Assembly (NCBI GenBank): GCA_964446955.1
Contig: CAYUQJ010000008.1
Coordinates: 62,001 to 126,000 of the forward strand
Length of the DNA: 64,000 nt
Reading direction: 5' to 3'
Origin: Leptolinea sp964446955
GTDB taxonomy: Bacteria > Chloroflexota > Anaerolineae > Anaerolineales > Anaerolineaceae
Shown: one piece after another, positions 1-8,564 of the stretch
Layout of the letters: each line of letters opens with the position of its first letter
How positions within the stretch are numbered: position 1 is the first letter of the stretch
The notes under the pieces: generated by a model
Database searches by the model: none
The model's input: only the letters and a program-made list of their open reading frames with translations
What the model was told of the DNA's origin: nothing
Position numbers and translations under genes: made by a program

Positions 1-13
1 GGGCAATCATATT

Positions 14-159
14 GGCTTCGACAAGCTCAGCCGCCGGAACGGCTTCGATCCCCGCACGGCAAAATTCGAAGTGCGATAGCGGGACAAGGTCTCTAACCGG
101 CCTGTTTACCCGTTGCCCGGGCCTGTTGAGGGCTGGCTTCGACTGGCTCAGCCACCGGA
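14..159. repeat. REP-like GCTTCGACNNGCTCAGCC repeat cluster
   Basis: Two copies of a short motif reading GGCTTCGACAAGCTCAGCC and GGCTTCGACTGGCTCAGCC start at 14 and 135, each followed by CGCCGGA or ACCGGA. Between them, 112-133 carries a related inverted unit containing GGCCTGTTGAGGGC. The same pair of units recurs at 61982-62035. The first 211 bases hold no gene that I can support; this intergenic repeat is what I see there. Related palindromic repeats are common between genes in environmental bacteria. Whether these copies form a stem in RNA was not computed. Confidence 0.6.
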
Positions 160-211
160 CAGGCTCAACCTGCGGAGATTCGCTTATTATTTCAGCTGAC
201 GGAGTCAATAC

Positions 212-544
212 GTGAGCGGGCCGCTGTACGAGTCGATCTACGCGCTGGTACGACAGGTTCCGCCGGGCCGGGTGATCACCTACGGGCAGGTGGCCAGAGT
301 GGTGGGAGTATGCACCGCCCGCATGGTGGGTTACGCCATGGCCGCCCTGAGCGAGGGAATGGACGTTCCCTGGCAGCGCGTCATCAACGCCAAAGGACGC
401 ATCAGCCCGCATGGGTTTGGTTACGGATCTGCCCTGCAGCGTCAGTTGTTGGAGGAGGAAGGCATCATCTTCCGGCCTGACGGTTCGATGGATCTGGATG
501 AGTACGGCTGGCTTCCAATGGAACCCGGCCGCGGAGGGAAATAA
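212..544 (+). CDS. Alkyltransferase-like (MGMT-family) DNA-binding protein
   Basis: This 110-residue protein matches the C-terminal DNA-binding domain of O6-methylguanine-DNA methyltransferases. It shows the helix-turn-helix core PPGRVITYGQVARVVG and the active-site region. The catalytic PCHR motif is replaced here by PWQRV (about residues 53-57), so the acceptor cysteine is gone. That is the hallmark of alkyltransferase-like (ATL) proteins, which bind alkylated guanine and hand it to nucleotide excision repair instead of reversing it. The GTG start at 212 fits the domain start. The stop lies 4 bases before the next gene, whose ribosome site (GGAGGG) sits inside this gene, so the two are probably co-transcribed. 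Confidence 0.85.
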   Translation: MSGPLYESIYALVRQVPPGRVITYGQVARVVGVCTARMVGYAMAALSEGMDVPWQRVINAKGRISPHGFGYGSALQRQLLEEEGIIFRPDGSMDLDEYGWLPMEPGRGGK

Positions 545-548
545 CCGG

Positions 549-1481
549 ATGGGCGGCGTGCGCGATTATGGAACGGATGCGCCGGCTGAACGCCAGGCTG
601 TTCTGGGCTGCTGGCTGCGCAACGATCTGACGCGCGCGGCAGCCATCGCCCGACAGTGGGCCGTCAGCAAACCGACTTCCCTTGATGCCTGGATCATGCT
701 CGCGGAAACCTGCACCCGTCAGCACCGTCCAACGGATGCCCTGGAAGCCCTGCAAAACGCGGCTGAAATTGACGGCAACCATCCGCTGTTCTGGCGTGCC
801 CTCTGCCAGGCTGCTCTTCAGGCAGGTGCTTTTTACACCGCCCATGGGGCTGTGGCAGCGGCACGTTACACCGATATGCAGCCGAACATGGTGGCTGAGT
901 TGGAACAATGGCTGAAAAAAGATGGACTGGTGGACACGCGCGGGAAATTCCTGAAGCCGGAAGCCGGCGAGGAAGGCTGGCAGGAGCTCGTCCCGCGGTT
1001 GTGGCAACCCAACCGGGAGGACATTCATCTGTGTTGGGGTCGCTGCCGGGGACGGATACTTGTTTATCCTGTGGATTTTGCCGGTCCGGCTGCCGCCTTT
1101 GCCAGCGGGCAGGGCCCCGAGATCTGGTTCAGCTACCCCGCCGCGGTGGAAAAGCTTTCCCGTACGTACGAGACCACTTTCCTGCAGGTCATCCCGCCCC
1201 CGGAGATTTTTAATCCGTTCCAGGCATATTTTCTGCAGGCAGCGCTGCACCTGTGCGGTTTCTTCCCCGTGCATACCTCACCCCAGAAATGGATCAGCCA
1301 GACCCCCGTCGGCGCATTGGAGATTCATGTGTTTGGCAGCCGTCATTTTTGCCTGATTGAAAACGATTCCTTGGTAGCCTTCCTTTGCACGTTCCTTCCG
1401 CATGTCTTTAATGGGCGGATTTCATTGAGCGGACCAAATGAAGACCTTGAGGTGGCGCTTCCCTGGCTGACACACATATGA
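549..1481 (+). CDS. TPR-like protein of unknown function
   Basis: A 310-residue protein with no signal peptide. Its first 110 residues look like tetratricopeptide helices, with alternating Ala/Leu pattern and phrases such as AWIMLAETCTRQHRPTDALE that resemble one to two TPR units. The remaining two thirds, rich in aromatic residues, match no family I recognise. I chose ATG 549 because a GGAGGG ribosome site lies just upstream, overlapping the end of the alkyltransferase-like gene; an in-frame upstream start at 411 would lie inside that gene. It probably acts as a cytoplasmic protein-protein scaffold, but this is inference from the TPR part only. Confidence 0.75.
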   Translation: MGGVRDYGTDAPAERQAVLGCWLRNDLTRAAAIARQWAVSKPTSLDAWIMLAETCTRQHRPTDALEALQNAAEIDGNHPLFWRALCQAALQAGAFYTAHGAVAAARYTDMQPNMVAELEQWLKKDGLVDTRGKFLKPEAGEEGWQELVPRLWQPNREDIHLCWGRCRGRILVYPVDFAGPAAAFASGQGPEIWFSYPAAVEKLSRTYETTFLQVIPPPEIFNPFQAYFLQAALHLCGFFPVHTSPQKWISQTPVGALEIHVFGSRHFCLIENDSLVAFLCTFLPHVFNGRISLSGPNEDLEVALPWLTHI

Positions 1482-1544
1482 CCATCCTTCACCTAACCGG
1501 AATGCAGGGTGTGTTAGAATCTGCATCCTGTAAGGTTGGTGCCC

Positions 1545-3803
1545 ATGAAAATAAATCGACTTTTCCTCAGCCTCATGCTGACTCTGACAGCCTGTTCGCA
1601 GGCCATGCCCGCGGCCACACCTGTGCCGGAATCAACGCAGACTTCCACACTCAGCCTGCCCACGCCGGTTGTTCTGGTCACCCGCCAGCCTGATGTGAAT
1701 GCCGCCGTCACAGCGTTCCTCGAAGCCTGGAAAGGGTTTGACCACGCTGCAATGTACAGCCTGATCAGCAAAGAATCACAGGCTGGTATCACGCTGGAAG
1801 ATTTCACCAGGCTCTATACTGATACCGAGAACGCGTTGACCCTGGTTGAATTGAACTATACAACCGGACCGGGCAGCGTGCAGCAGCAAATGGCAACCGG
1901 CACTGCGCGCGTGAATTACAAATCCAGCCTGTTCGGCGAATTTGTGCGTGACCAGGTATTCAATCTGGTGAGTGAAGATGGTGCGTGGAAGATCAAGTGG
2001 CATGATGGATTGGTCATGCCTGAAATGGGTGGTGGAAACCGCCTGACGGTTGAATACACCATCCCCGAACGGGCCAGTATTTTTGACAGCAACGGCGACG
2101 CGTTGGCCGCACCCGCTACGGTTGTTGCCCTGGGTATTATTCCCGGCCGGATTAATCCGGATACGGAAGAAGCCATGCTGACCCTGCTTTCCACCCTGAC
2201 CGGCAAGCCGTGGGAAGATATTTTTGAAGCGTATCAGGGTGCCGGCGCTGACTGGTACATTCCTGTCGGTGAGGCCACGGAAGAAAGTGTGCGTGGGAAT
2301 GAAGCAGAATTGGAATACTACCCGGCTGTGGTGGCATCCACTTTCAACACACGCTACGCGTACAGCTCACGTGGTCTGTATTATGACCGGGGTATCGCCC
2401 CGCAAGTGGTCGGCTATGTGCAGGCCATTCCCAGCGACCAGCTGGCTGAATACAGGCGGATGGGGTATCAGGGAAGCGAGATGGTCGGAGTGGCCGGGCT
2501 GGAAAAATCGCAGGAAAAATACCTGGCCGGAACCCACGGCGCTTCATTGACCCTGCTAAATCCGCAGGGGCAGGCTGTAGCTCGTCTGTCACAGGTTGAA
2601 GTAAAACAGGCTCAGAATATCACCACAACCATTAATTCTGATCTGCAAATCAAGCTACAACGCTCCTTTCAGGATTTCCGGGGCGCCATTGTTGTCATGG
2701 AGCGGGATACCGGCCGTGTTCTGGCCATGGTGTCCAACCCGGGTTACGACCAGAACCGGTTCGTGGCTGAAAATCCGAACAATAATAACGGCGTCTTGCT
2801 GAATGAATTACTGGGAGATCCGGATACTCCCCTGTTGAATCGCGGTGCCCAGAGCAGCTATCCCCTCGGGTCAGTGTTCAAGGTCATTACCATGGCAGCC
2901 GCGTTGGAAACCGGGATTTTCACCAATGATTCCATGTGGGACTGCCAGTTGGATTACCGTGAAATACCGGACCTGGTATTGGACGATTGGACCAAGGCAA
3001 AGGGTTACCCGCCCAGCGGAGAGTTGAACCTCTCCGGCGGGCTTATCCGCTCGTGCAATCCCTGGTTCTATCATATAGGCGTGGAATTGTTCCGATCGGG
3101 TTACGACCGGGCAGTCGCAGATATGGCCAAAGGTTTCGGATTGGGAAGCGCCACCGGTATCGGACAGATCGCCGAAGATGAAGGCAACATACCCTATCCC
3201 CAGAATGAAAAAGAAGCCGCCCAGCTGGCTATTGGACAGGGCGCCACACTGGTCACCCCGCTGCAGGTCGCACGATTCATCGCCGCGGTTGGAAATGGCG
3301 GCACACTGTACCGGCCAACGTTGATCGAATCGATCACACTGCCGGATGGTACTCCCACGTATACCTTCCAACCGGAAAGCATGGGAACCCTGCCGGTTTC
3401 ACCTGAAAACCTGAAACTCATTCAGGAAGCCATGAAGGGTGTGGCTTATAGCAAGAAACCACTGGGTACGGCACGCAGTGTACTGGCTTCGTCTCCGTAC
3501 GCGTTGGCAGGTAAGACCGGCACAGCCACCACCTCTGATGGCGCGCCGCACTCCTGGTTTGGCGGTTACACCAACGAAGCGCAAGGCGGAAAACCGAATA
3601 TTGCCGTCGCTGTCGTCGTGGAAAATGGCGGCGAAGGCTCCGAGGTGGGCGCTCCCTTCTTTAAACGTGTGGTGGCGTTGTACTTCTCCGATGGATTGAG
3701 CGCTGGCGATCTGCTCCCGTGGGAATCACGCGTTTACAAGCAGGCGGAAAACACCGCCACACCAACGGTCACTCCGTCCCCCACCCCCACCCGCGAACCG
3801 TAA
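1545..3803 (+). CDS. Class B penicillin-binding lipoprotein (transpeptidase)
   Basis: A 752-residue peptidoglycan DD-transpeptidase. The N-terminus carries a lipoprotein signal with lipobox LTAC at about residue 18, so it is anchored on the outer face of the membrane. Residues about 45-160 resemble the NTF2-like MecA_N domain, followed by a PBP dimerisation domain (begins near RASIFDSNG). The penicillin-binding domain has all three motifs: S443-V-F-K, S503-C-N and K657-T-G. It ends in a Thr/Pro-rich tail. This layout matches PBP2a/PbpA-type enzymes. ATG 1545 was chosen because the lipoprotein signal begins there; a TTG at 1536 is in frame but adds nothing. The phosphatase gene follows after 23 bases. 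Confidence 0.92.
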   Translation: MKINRLFLSLMLTLTACSQAMPAATPVPESTQTSTLSLPTPVVLVTRQPDVNAAVTAFLEAWKGFDHAAMYSLISKESQAGITLEDFTRLYTDTENALTLVELNYTTGPGSVQQQMATGTARVNYKSSLFGEFVRDQVFNLVSEDGAWKIKWHDGLVMPEMGGGNRLTVEYTIPERASIFDSNGDALAAPATVVALGIIPGRINPDTEEAMLTLLSTLTGKPWEDIFEAYQGAGADWYIPVGEATEESVRGNEAELEYYPAVVASTFNTRYAYSSRGLYYDRGIAPQVVGYVQAIPSDQLAEYRRMGYQGSEMVGVAGLEKSQEKYLAGTHGASLTLLNPQGQAVARLSQVEVKQAQNITTTINSDLQIKLQRSFQDFRGAIVVMERDTGRVLAMVSNPGYDQNRFVAENPNNNNGVLLNELLGDPDTPLLNRGAQSSYPLGSVFKVITMAAALETGIFTNDSMWDCQLDYREIPDLVLDDWTKAKGYPPSGELNLSGGLIRSCNPWFYHIGVELFRSGYDRAVADMAKGFGLGSATGIGQIAEDEGNIPYPQNEKEAAQLAIGQGATLVTPLQVARFIAAVGNGGTLYRPTLIESITLPDGTPTYTFQPESMGTLPVSPENLKLIQEAMKGVAYSKKPLGTARSVLASSPYALAGKTGTATTSDGAPHSWFGGYTNEAQGGKPNIAVAVVVENGGEGSEVGAPFFKRVVALYFSDGLSAGDLLPWESRVYKQAENTATPTVTPSPTPTREP

Positions 3804-3826
3804 CCCGCTGCCAACCTGACCTGTTC

Positions 3827-4321
3827 ATGGAACTTACGCTCTTACCGCTGGGATTGCCGGGAAACATCTACCGCAGCCCCATGCCTTTTGGGCAATATGA
3901 CCGTACCGGACTGGTTTATCAGGCATTCTTTTCCCATGAAATTCACACGGTTGTCCTGCTGGTGCCGGATGCCGAATGCTGGGTGTATGCCGGGCAAGAT
4001 CTGCGTGCCCGTTACCTGAAAGATGGTCTGAATGTAGTTTACCTGCCAATGAAAGACTACCGCGGGACGGATATTGCCTCCATCTCCCGGGCTGTGGATG
4101 AAACCCTGCGCCTGGCCGGTTTGGGGCATAACATTGACATCCACTGCCACGCCGGATTGGGACGTACCGGCCTGTTTGCTGCCTGCCTTGCCACCCGGCA
4201 ACTGGGAATGAGCGGCGACGCGGCCATCCGCTGGATCCGTGGCCTTGTCCCCGGGTCGATCGAATCAGATGAGCAAGAGCGGGTTATCCATGCTTTTGCT
4301 GTCAGTGGTATCACAAAGTAA
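3827..4321 (+). CDS. Dual-specificity/tyrosine phosphatase-like protein
   Basis: A 164-residue cytoplasmic protein with the cysteine phosphatase signature HCHAGLGRTG, giving nucleophile C107 and phosphate-binding R113 in the CX5R loop. An aspartate near residue 77 (KDYRGTD) could be the general acid. Size and motif fit the small dual-specificity/atypical PTP class; the substrate cannot be told. ATG 3827 lies 23 bases after the penicillin-binding protein gene, so the two may share a transcript. No typical ribosome site is seen directly upstream. Confidence 0.85.
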   Translation: MELTLLPLGLPGNIYRSPMPFGQYDRTGLVYQAFFSHEIHTVVLLVPDAECWVYAGQDLRARYLKDGLNVVYLPMKDYRGTDIASISRAVDETLRLAGLGHNIDIHCHAGLGRTGLFAACLATRQLGMSGDAAIRWIRGLVPGSIESDEQERVIHAFAVSGITK

Positions 4322-4325
4322 TGTA

Positions 4326-4350
4326 AGTACAGTGTAATTACACACGTACT
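4326..4350. repeat. Palindrome around GTGTAATTACAC
   Basis: A perfect 12-base palindrome, GTGTAATTACAC at 4332-4343, is flanked by AGTAC (4326-4330) and GTACT (4346-4350), giving a nearly symmetrical 25-base element 5 bases after the phosphatase stop. There is no T-run, so it is not a standard terminator. It could be a protein-binding site or an RNA hairpin. Confidence 0.5.
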
Positions 4351-4522
4351 GTGAAAACATAGGTTTATCCGGCAGACGGATTTCTCAAATATCCGGTAAT
4401 ACAGGAATGTACGCGGGGGTGGACTCTGAATTGGATGAGGATCCGGATAGTATGCCCGGCTGCCGTGTTGGAGGGGGTTGCTGGAACATCCCAGCCAACA
4501 CTGTTTAACACTGATTCAAAGA

Positions 4523-4550
4523 ATAAAAAACCGCCCATCACGATGGGCGG
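4523..4550 (-). terminator. Intrinsic terminator of the gatB operon
   Basis: On the minus strand a stem formed by CCGCCCATCG and its complement (4531-4550, GC-rich, very short loop) is followed by six T residues (4530-4525) and more T/A. It lies about 25 bases after the gatB stop. The rest of 4351-4522 shows no gene. Confidence 0.9.
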
Positions 4551-4574
4551 TCTCAATTGTCATTTAAAGCGCTT

Positions 4575-6026
4575 TTAATCGGCTTTCAATTGTCTGGCCA
4601 GTTCATCCCGCACCACCTGCGGATTGGCTTTGCCGCCGGCCATGCGCATCACCTGCCCGAAGAACCAGTTGGCCAGGGTTTCTTTGCCGGCGCGATAGCT
4701 TTCCAATTCAGCCGGGTTCTCCGCCAGTGCCCGGGCAACGAGCGCGGCGATCTCACCCTTATCAGATGTTTGCTGCAGCCCCTGCGCTTTGATGATCTCA
4801 CCGGCAGATCCGCCTTTTTCAAGCAGTGTAACCAGGATGGTCTTGGCGGTGGCAGCATTGACCTCGCCCTTGGCCAGCCGTTCAAGCAGGTCGGCCAGGC
4901 CGGCCGGGGTTACACGCAGGGATTCAAAGTCTTCTCCGGTGCGGTTGAGGTAGGCGTAGATCTCACCCAGTATCCAGGCGGCCGCAGTTTTACCGGGGAC
5001 GTCTTTTGCCGTGGCCAGCGTTTTCTCAAAGTATTCCGCTACCGTGATATCCGCAGCCAGCAGGGCGGCATCAGCAGCAGACAGGCCAAGGTCTGCCTGA
5101 TAGCGTTGCGCGCGCGCGCGGGGCAATTCCGGCAGGGTGGAATGCACCCGATGTACCCATTCTGCATCCACAACCAGCGGTGGAAGGTCGGGTTCCGGGA
5201 AATAGCGGTAGTCATGTGCGTCTTCTTTGCTGCGCTGGGTGTATGTGCAGCCATTGGCTTCGTCCCAGCCCAGGGTTTCCTGGGCTACCGTACCGCCGCT
5301 TTCCATGATCTTTATCTGACGGTCTATCTCATAGGCAATACCGCGTTCCATGGCGCGGAAACTGTTCAGATTCTTGATCTCCACCCGGTTGTTCAACACA
5401 TCCGTTCCGGCTTCCCGCACAGAAATATTGGCTTCAAAGCGAATCACGCCTTTTTCCATATCACCCGAATTAACCCCCAGGGCACGCAAGATTCCGCGCA
5501 GTGAGGTCGCGTAGGCTTTGGCTTCTTCGATAGAGCGGATATCCGGTTCTGTGACAATCTCCAGGAGCGGTACGCCGCAGCGGTTCAGGTCAACCAGTGA
5601 ATAATTCTCTGTATCCGTTTCAACATGGGTCAGCTTGCCGGTATCTTCTTCAAGATGGGCGCGGCGTACGCGGATTACCTTCTCCCCTTTGGATGTATCC
5701 ACCACCAGTTGACCGTCGGATGCCAGTGGATGCTCATATTGCGAGATCTGATATCCCTTTGGAAGGTCGGGATAGAAGTAATTCTTGCGGTCGAACAGGC
5801 TGGTATGGTTGATGGTGCAACCCAACGCCAACCCGACTTTCATTCCATATTCCACTGCCTGACGGTTGACCACCGGCAGAACGCCGGGCATTCCGGCACA
5901 CACGGGGCATACGGTAGTGTTGGGTTCGGCCTGGGTGGAGTCGACCACACGGCAGGAACAAAACATTTTCGTGCGGGTGGCCAGTTCCGCGTGTACTTCC
6001 AGGCCAATGACAACTTCGTATTCCAT
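4575..6026 (-). CDS. gatB: Asp-tRNA(Asn)/Glu-tRNA(Gln) amidotransferase subunit B
   Basis: GatB, the kinase-like subunit that activates mischarged Glu-tRNA(Gln) or Asp-tRNA(Asn) before amidation by GatA. At 483 residues it is the usual size. Visible family marks are the start VVIGLEVHAEL, the zinc-type cysteines (CSC near residue 25 and CPVCAGMPG near residue 42), LEIVTEPDIRS, and SKEDAHDYRYFPEPDLPP. The C-terminal third is the helical tRNA-binding YqeY-like tail. It is the last gene of a minus-strand operon, 24 bases after the aminotransferase. It is not adjacent to gatC-gatA (9088-10853), which form a separate transcription unit. Confidence 0.97.
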   Translation of the reverse strand: MEYEVVIGLEVHAELATRTKMFCSCRVVDSTQAEPNTTVCPVCAGMPGVLPVVNRQAVEYGMKVGLALGCTINHTSLFDRKNYFYPDLPKGYQISQYEHPLASDGQLVVDTSKGEKVIRVRRAHLEEDTGKLTHVETDTENYSLVDLNRCGVPLLEIVTEPDIRSIEEAKAYATSLRGILRALGVNSGDMEKGVIRFEANISVREAGTDVLNNRVEIKNLNSFRAMERGIAYEIDRQIKIMESGGTVAQETLGWDEANGCTYTQRSKEDAHDYRYFPEPDLPPLVVDAEWVHRVHSTLPELPRARAQRYQADLGLSAADAALLAADITVAEYFEKTLATAKDVPGKTAAAWILGEIYAYLNRTGEDFESLRVTPAGLADLLERLAKGEVNAATAKTILVTLLEKGGSAGEIIKAQGLQQTSDKGEIAALVARALAENPAELESYRAGKETLANWFFGQVMRMAGGKANPQVVRDELARQLKAD

Positions 6027-6050
6027 CTGAAAAACACTTCCTCTTCTAGA

Positions 6051-7223
6051 TTACCCCAGACGTCGCATGAAATTATTCATGCGGTCCAGGGCCTGTTCGA
6101 TCTTCTCATAGGCTGTGGCGTAACTGGCGCGGCAGAAACCTTCTCCACCGGCACCAAAAGCAGTTCCGGGCACCATAGCCACGCGTTCTTCTTCCAGTAA
6201 TTTGTTGGCAAACATATCTTCGTCCATACCGGAAGCGGTTATATTGGGGAATGCGTAGAACGCGCCGCGGGGTTCAAACGTTTTCAGTCCAAGTTGATTG
6301 AAGCCATTGACGATCAATTTACGGCGGCGGTCATATTCACTGACCATGTCCTGAACATAGGTTTCCGCTTTTAGCAGGGCTTCTGTGGCGGCATCCTGTG
6401 CGGTAGTGGGGGCGGACATGATGGTGTACTGATGAACGCGCAGCATGCCTGTCAAAATTTCCTGAGGGGCACACGCGAAACCGATACGCCAGCCGGTCAT
6501 CGCGTAATCTTTTGAGAAACCACCAAGCAGGATGGTGCGGTCCCTCATTCCCGGAAGCGATGGAAAACTTACATGCTTTACCCCGTATACCAGGCGGTCA
6601 TAGATTTCATCGGATAACACGATCAGGTCATGTTTTTCCGCCAGTTTTCCAACCTCAATTAAGGCTTCCCGGCTGGCAACCGCCCCCGTCGGATTATTGG
6701 GGAATCCGAGCAATATGGCTTTTGTCCGCGGTGTTATCGCTGCTTCGATGGCGGCCGGTTTGAGGTCAAAATTATCTTCCATTTTAAGTGGCACTTCCAC
6801 AGGAACACCACCGGCCAGTACGACTTCGCTCTGATATGCCACGAAGCACGGTGTGGGGATGATCACCTCATCACCGGGATTTAGGATGGCAGTACAGGCA
6901 AGGTAAAGCGCTTCAGAGCCGCCTACCGAGATCAGCATTTCCTTTTCTGGATGATACGAAACGCCATACAGGTTTTCCCACTTCTGCGACAGGGCTTTCC
7001 GCAGTTCCATTTTTCCCGAATTTGATGTGTAGTGAGTCTCACCGGCATGCAAAGAGCGGACACCGGCTTCCAGAATCGGCAGTGGGGTGGTGAAATCGGG
7101 CTCACCAATTCCCAGCGAAATGACATCCTTCATTGTCGCGACGATATCAAAGAATTTTCGAATACCGGAAGGTTTCAGGTTAGCGACTCGGGTGCTCAAA
7201 TAGGATTTTTGTGCCTGTGTCAT
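6051..7223 (-). CDS. Class I/II PLP-dependent aminotransferase
   Basis: A 390-residue fold-type I aminotransferase. It has the N-terminal SLGIGEPDFTTP segment, the substrate/PLP region FPNNPTGAV, and the Schiff-base lysine in FSKDYAMTGWR, followed by the arginine that usually binds the alpha-carboxylate near the C-terminus. It is closest to the aspartate/aromatic or N-acetyl-diaminopimelate aminotransferase group; the substrate is not decidable from sequence. I place the start at ATG 7223, because this ATG overlaps the stop of the small upstream gene as ATGA, the usual translational-coupling arrangement. An in-frame GTG at 7244 and ATG at 7229 exist but would lie deeper inside that gene. Confidence 0.9.
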   Translation of the reverse strand: MTQAQKSYLSTRVANLKPSGIRKFFDIVATMKDVISLGIGEPDFTTPLPILEAGVRSLHAGETHYTSNSGKMELRKALSQKWENLYGVSYHPEKEMLISVGGSEALYLACTAILNPGDEVIIPTPCFVAYQSEVVLAGGVPVEVPLKMEDNFDLKPAAIEAAITPRTKAILLGFPNNPTGAVASREALIEVGKLAEKHDLIVLSDEIYDRLVYGVKHVSFPSLPGMRDRTILLGGFSKDYAMTGWRIGFACAPQEILTGMLRVHQYTIMSAPTTAQDAATEALLKAETYVQDMVSEYDRRRKLIVNGFNQLGLKTFEPRGAFYAFPNITASGMDEDMFANKLLEEERVAMVPGTAFGAGGEGFCRASYATAYEKIEQALDRMNNFMRRLG

Positions 7224-7441
7224 TTCCATGGTTTTACCGTCCACATATGTGAGTTTTCATCATACGACAATTGAAATGTGTTGTTTTCATTATCAAGAAC
7301 ATCAAAGGAAAAGCCCTGTGGTGTTCTGTTTTCTTTGATCAATGAAGATATTTCATGCTTCTGTCCATCCCACCAGAAACGCAGGGGACGTTCGGGATAC
7401 CGCTGACTCGCCAGGCATTCGACCCTGGTCTCTATTCCAAT
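7220..7441 (-). CDS. Small conserved protein (DUF6504-like) with non-ATG start
   Basis: An uninterrupted frame of about 73 codons fills the apparent gap between the nucleotidyltransferase and the aminotransferase. It reads IETRVECLASQRYPERPLRF, then a Trp-rich core (FWWDGQKHEISSLI), and ends LSYDENSHMWTVKPWK. From memory this resembles small DUF6504-type proteins, in which a short N-terminus is followed by a W-x-G strand pattern. No ATG, GTG or TTG opens the frame before its core. ATT at 7441, ATA at 7435 or CTG at 7447 are the possible starts; a GGAG lies 7 bases before the CTG. Its TGA overlaps the aminotransferase ATG (ATGA), and its 5' end overlaps the stop of the upstream gene. Both overlaps support a real gene. 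The exact start is uncertain. Confidence 0.62.
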   Translation of the reverse strand: MGIETRVECLASQRYPERPLRFWWDGQKHEISSLIKENRTPQGFSFDVLDNENNTFQLSYDENSHMWTVKPWK

Positions 7442-8445
7442 GCCCAGGATGAGTCTCCGAGATTGAGCCGGGCAGCCTGTCCCTGCAACTGAACATTCCG
7501 GCCAAGGAGTGAGTCTTCGAGCACCATTTGTTGTATCTGAGTGCCCTTTTCGACAATTGTGTTCTTCAGGATGACATTGCGCACCTCACAATTGGCATCC
7601 ATGGAAACATAAGGGCCGATTACCGAATTTTCGACTATCGCAGATGGATGGATGAAAACCGGCGGGATGACACTAACAGTGGCGCGTTTTGCCGCTATCT
7701 CTGTATTATCATGGCCATGTTCGAGAAGGTAATGGTTGGTTTCAAGCAGGCTTTGAGGGGTTCCGGCATCCAGCCAGGTTTCAACCCGGCTGGGACGGAT
7801 CTTCGCGCCCTTTTCCAACAATATATTGATGGCATCTGCCAGGAAATACTCACCCTTGAGCATAACCTGACGGTCCATCTGGTCCTGGATGGCAGCGACA
7901 AGGTTTTCTCCGCTCTTGAAATAGTAAAAACCGACCAATGCCAGGTTGTTTGACATCTCCTGCGGTTTTTCCACCAGATGGTGAACCCAATCCTGTTTAT
8001 CCACTTCTGCCACACCGAACCGCCGCGGATCAGGAACTGGCTTGACCCAGGCGGCACCGTCGATCTGCGGGTCAGCGAGGACTTCGAATTTTGTTTCGAT
8101 GAGCGTGTCCGAAAAGGTCATCAACATCGGCCCTTTCAGATATTCCCGCGCTATGAACATGGCATCCGATTGGCCGCGCATCATCTCCTGTACCACAAAA
8201 TGGACCGTCTTATCCGGATGGGTGATCTCCATATATTCCTGAACCTGCTCCAGTTGGTTGGGGCCGACAATCAGAACATATTCCGGTTTATAGACGTCCG
8301 GGAGCGATCTAAACTGTTCCAAAACATAATCCAGAACAGTCTTCCCGGCCAGTCCGATGAGAGGTTTGGGTTTGCTGTATGTGTGCGGCCGCATACGGGT
8401 TCCAAGACCGGCCATGGGTATTACGATCTTCATGATTGTGGACAA
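7432..8445 (-). CDS. Sugar-phosphate nucleotidyltransferase (NTP transferase with LbH tail)
   Basis: A 337-residue enzyme that makes a nucleotide sugar from NTP and a sugar 1-phosphate. The N-terminal domain has the nucleotide-binding signature GLGTRMRPHTYSKPKPL, and the C-terminal 90 residues show left-handed beta-helix hexapeptide character (IHPSAIVENSVIGPYVSMDA). The closest relatives are glucose-1-phosphate thymidylyl/uridylyltransferases. I keep the TTG start at 8445, because GGGAG lies 8 bases before it; the internal ATG at 8433 would be 20 bases from that site. It is the first gene of the minus-strand operon ending in gatB. Confidence 0.87.
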   Translation of the reverse strand: MSTIMKIVIPMAGLGTRMRPHTYSKPKPLIGLAGKTVLDYVLEQFRSLPDVYKPEYVLIVGPNQLEQVQEYMEITHPDKTVHFVVQEMMRGQSDAMFIAREYLKGPMLMTFSDTLIETKFEVLADPQIDGAAWVKPVPDPRRFGVAEVDKQDWVHHLVEKPQEMSNNLALVGFYYFKSGENLVAAIQDQMDRQVMLKGEYFLADAINILLEKGAKIRPSRVETWLDAGTPQSLLETNHYLLEHGHDNTEIAAKRATVSVIPPVFIHPSAIVENSVIGPYVSMDANCEVRNVILKNTIVEKGTQIQQMVLEDSLLGRNVQLQGQAARLNLGDSSWALE

Positions 8446-8564
8446 TGTTTTATCTCCCAGTTGGGGTTAAATGATTTTATCACTGCTTTCATAAGAGAAA
8501 AACCGTCTCGATTATTGATTGAATCCTTCTACAATTTGAAATATTATCAAAGAAAGGAGAATAC

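Noticed and set aside
12..215. 67-codon frame at the left edge
   Set aside because: It reads through the REP-like repeat and has no protein-like features.
465..1274. 269-codon minus-strand frame opposite the TPR-like gene
   Set aside because: Low-complexity composition, no ribosome site, and the plus-strand gene is coupled to the alkyltransferase-like gene with a good ribosome site.
4557..5504. Long plus-strand open frame across gatB
   Set aside because: It is antisense to a clear GatB with all family motifs; composition and lack of domain make it a shadow frame.
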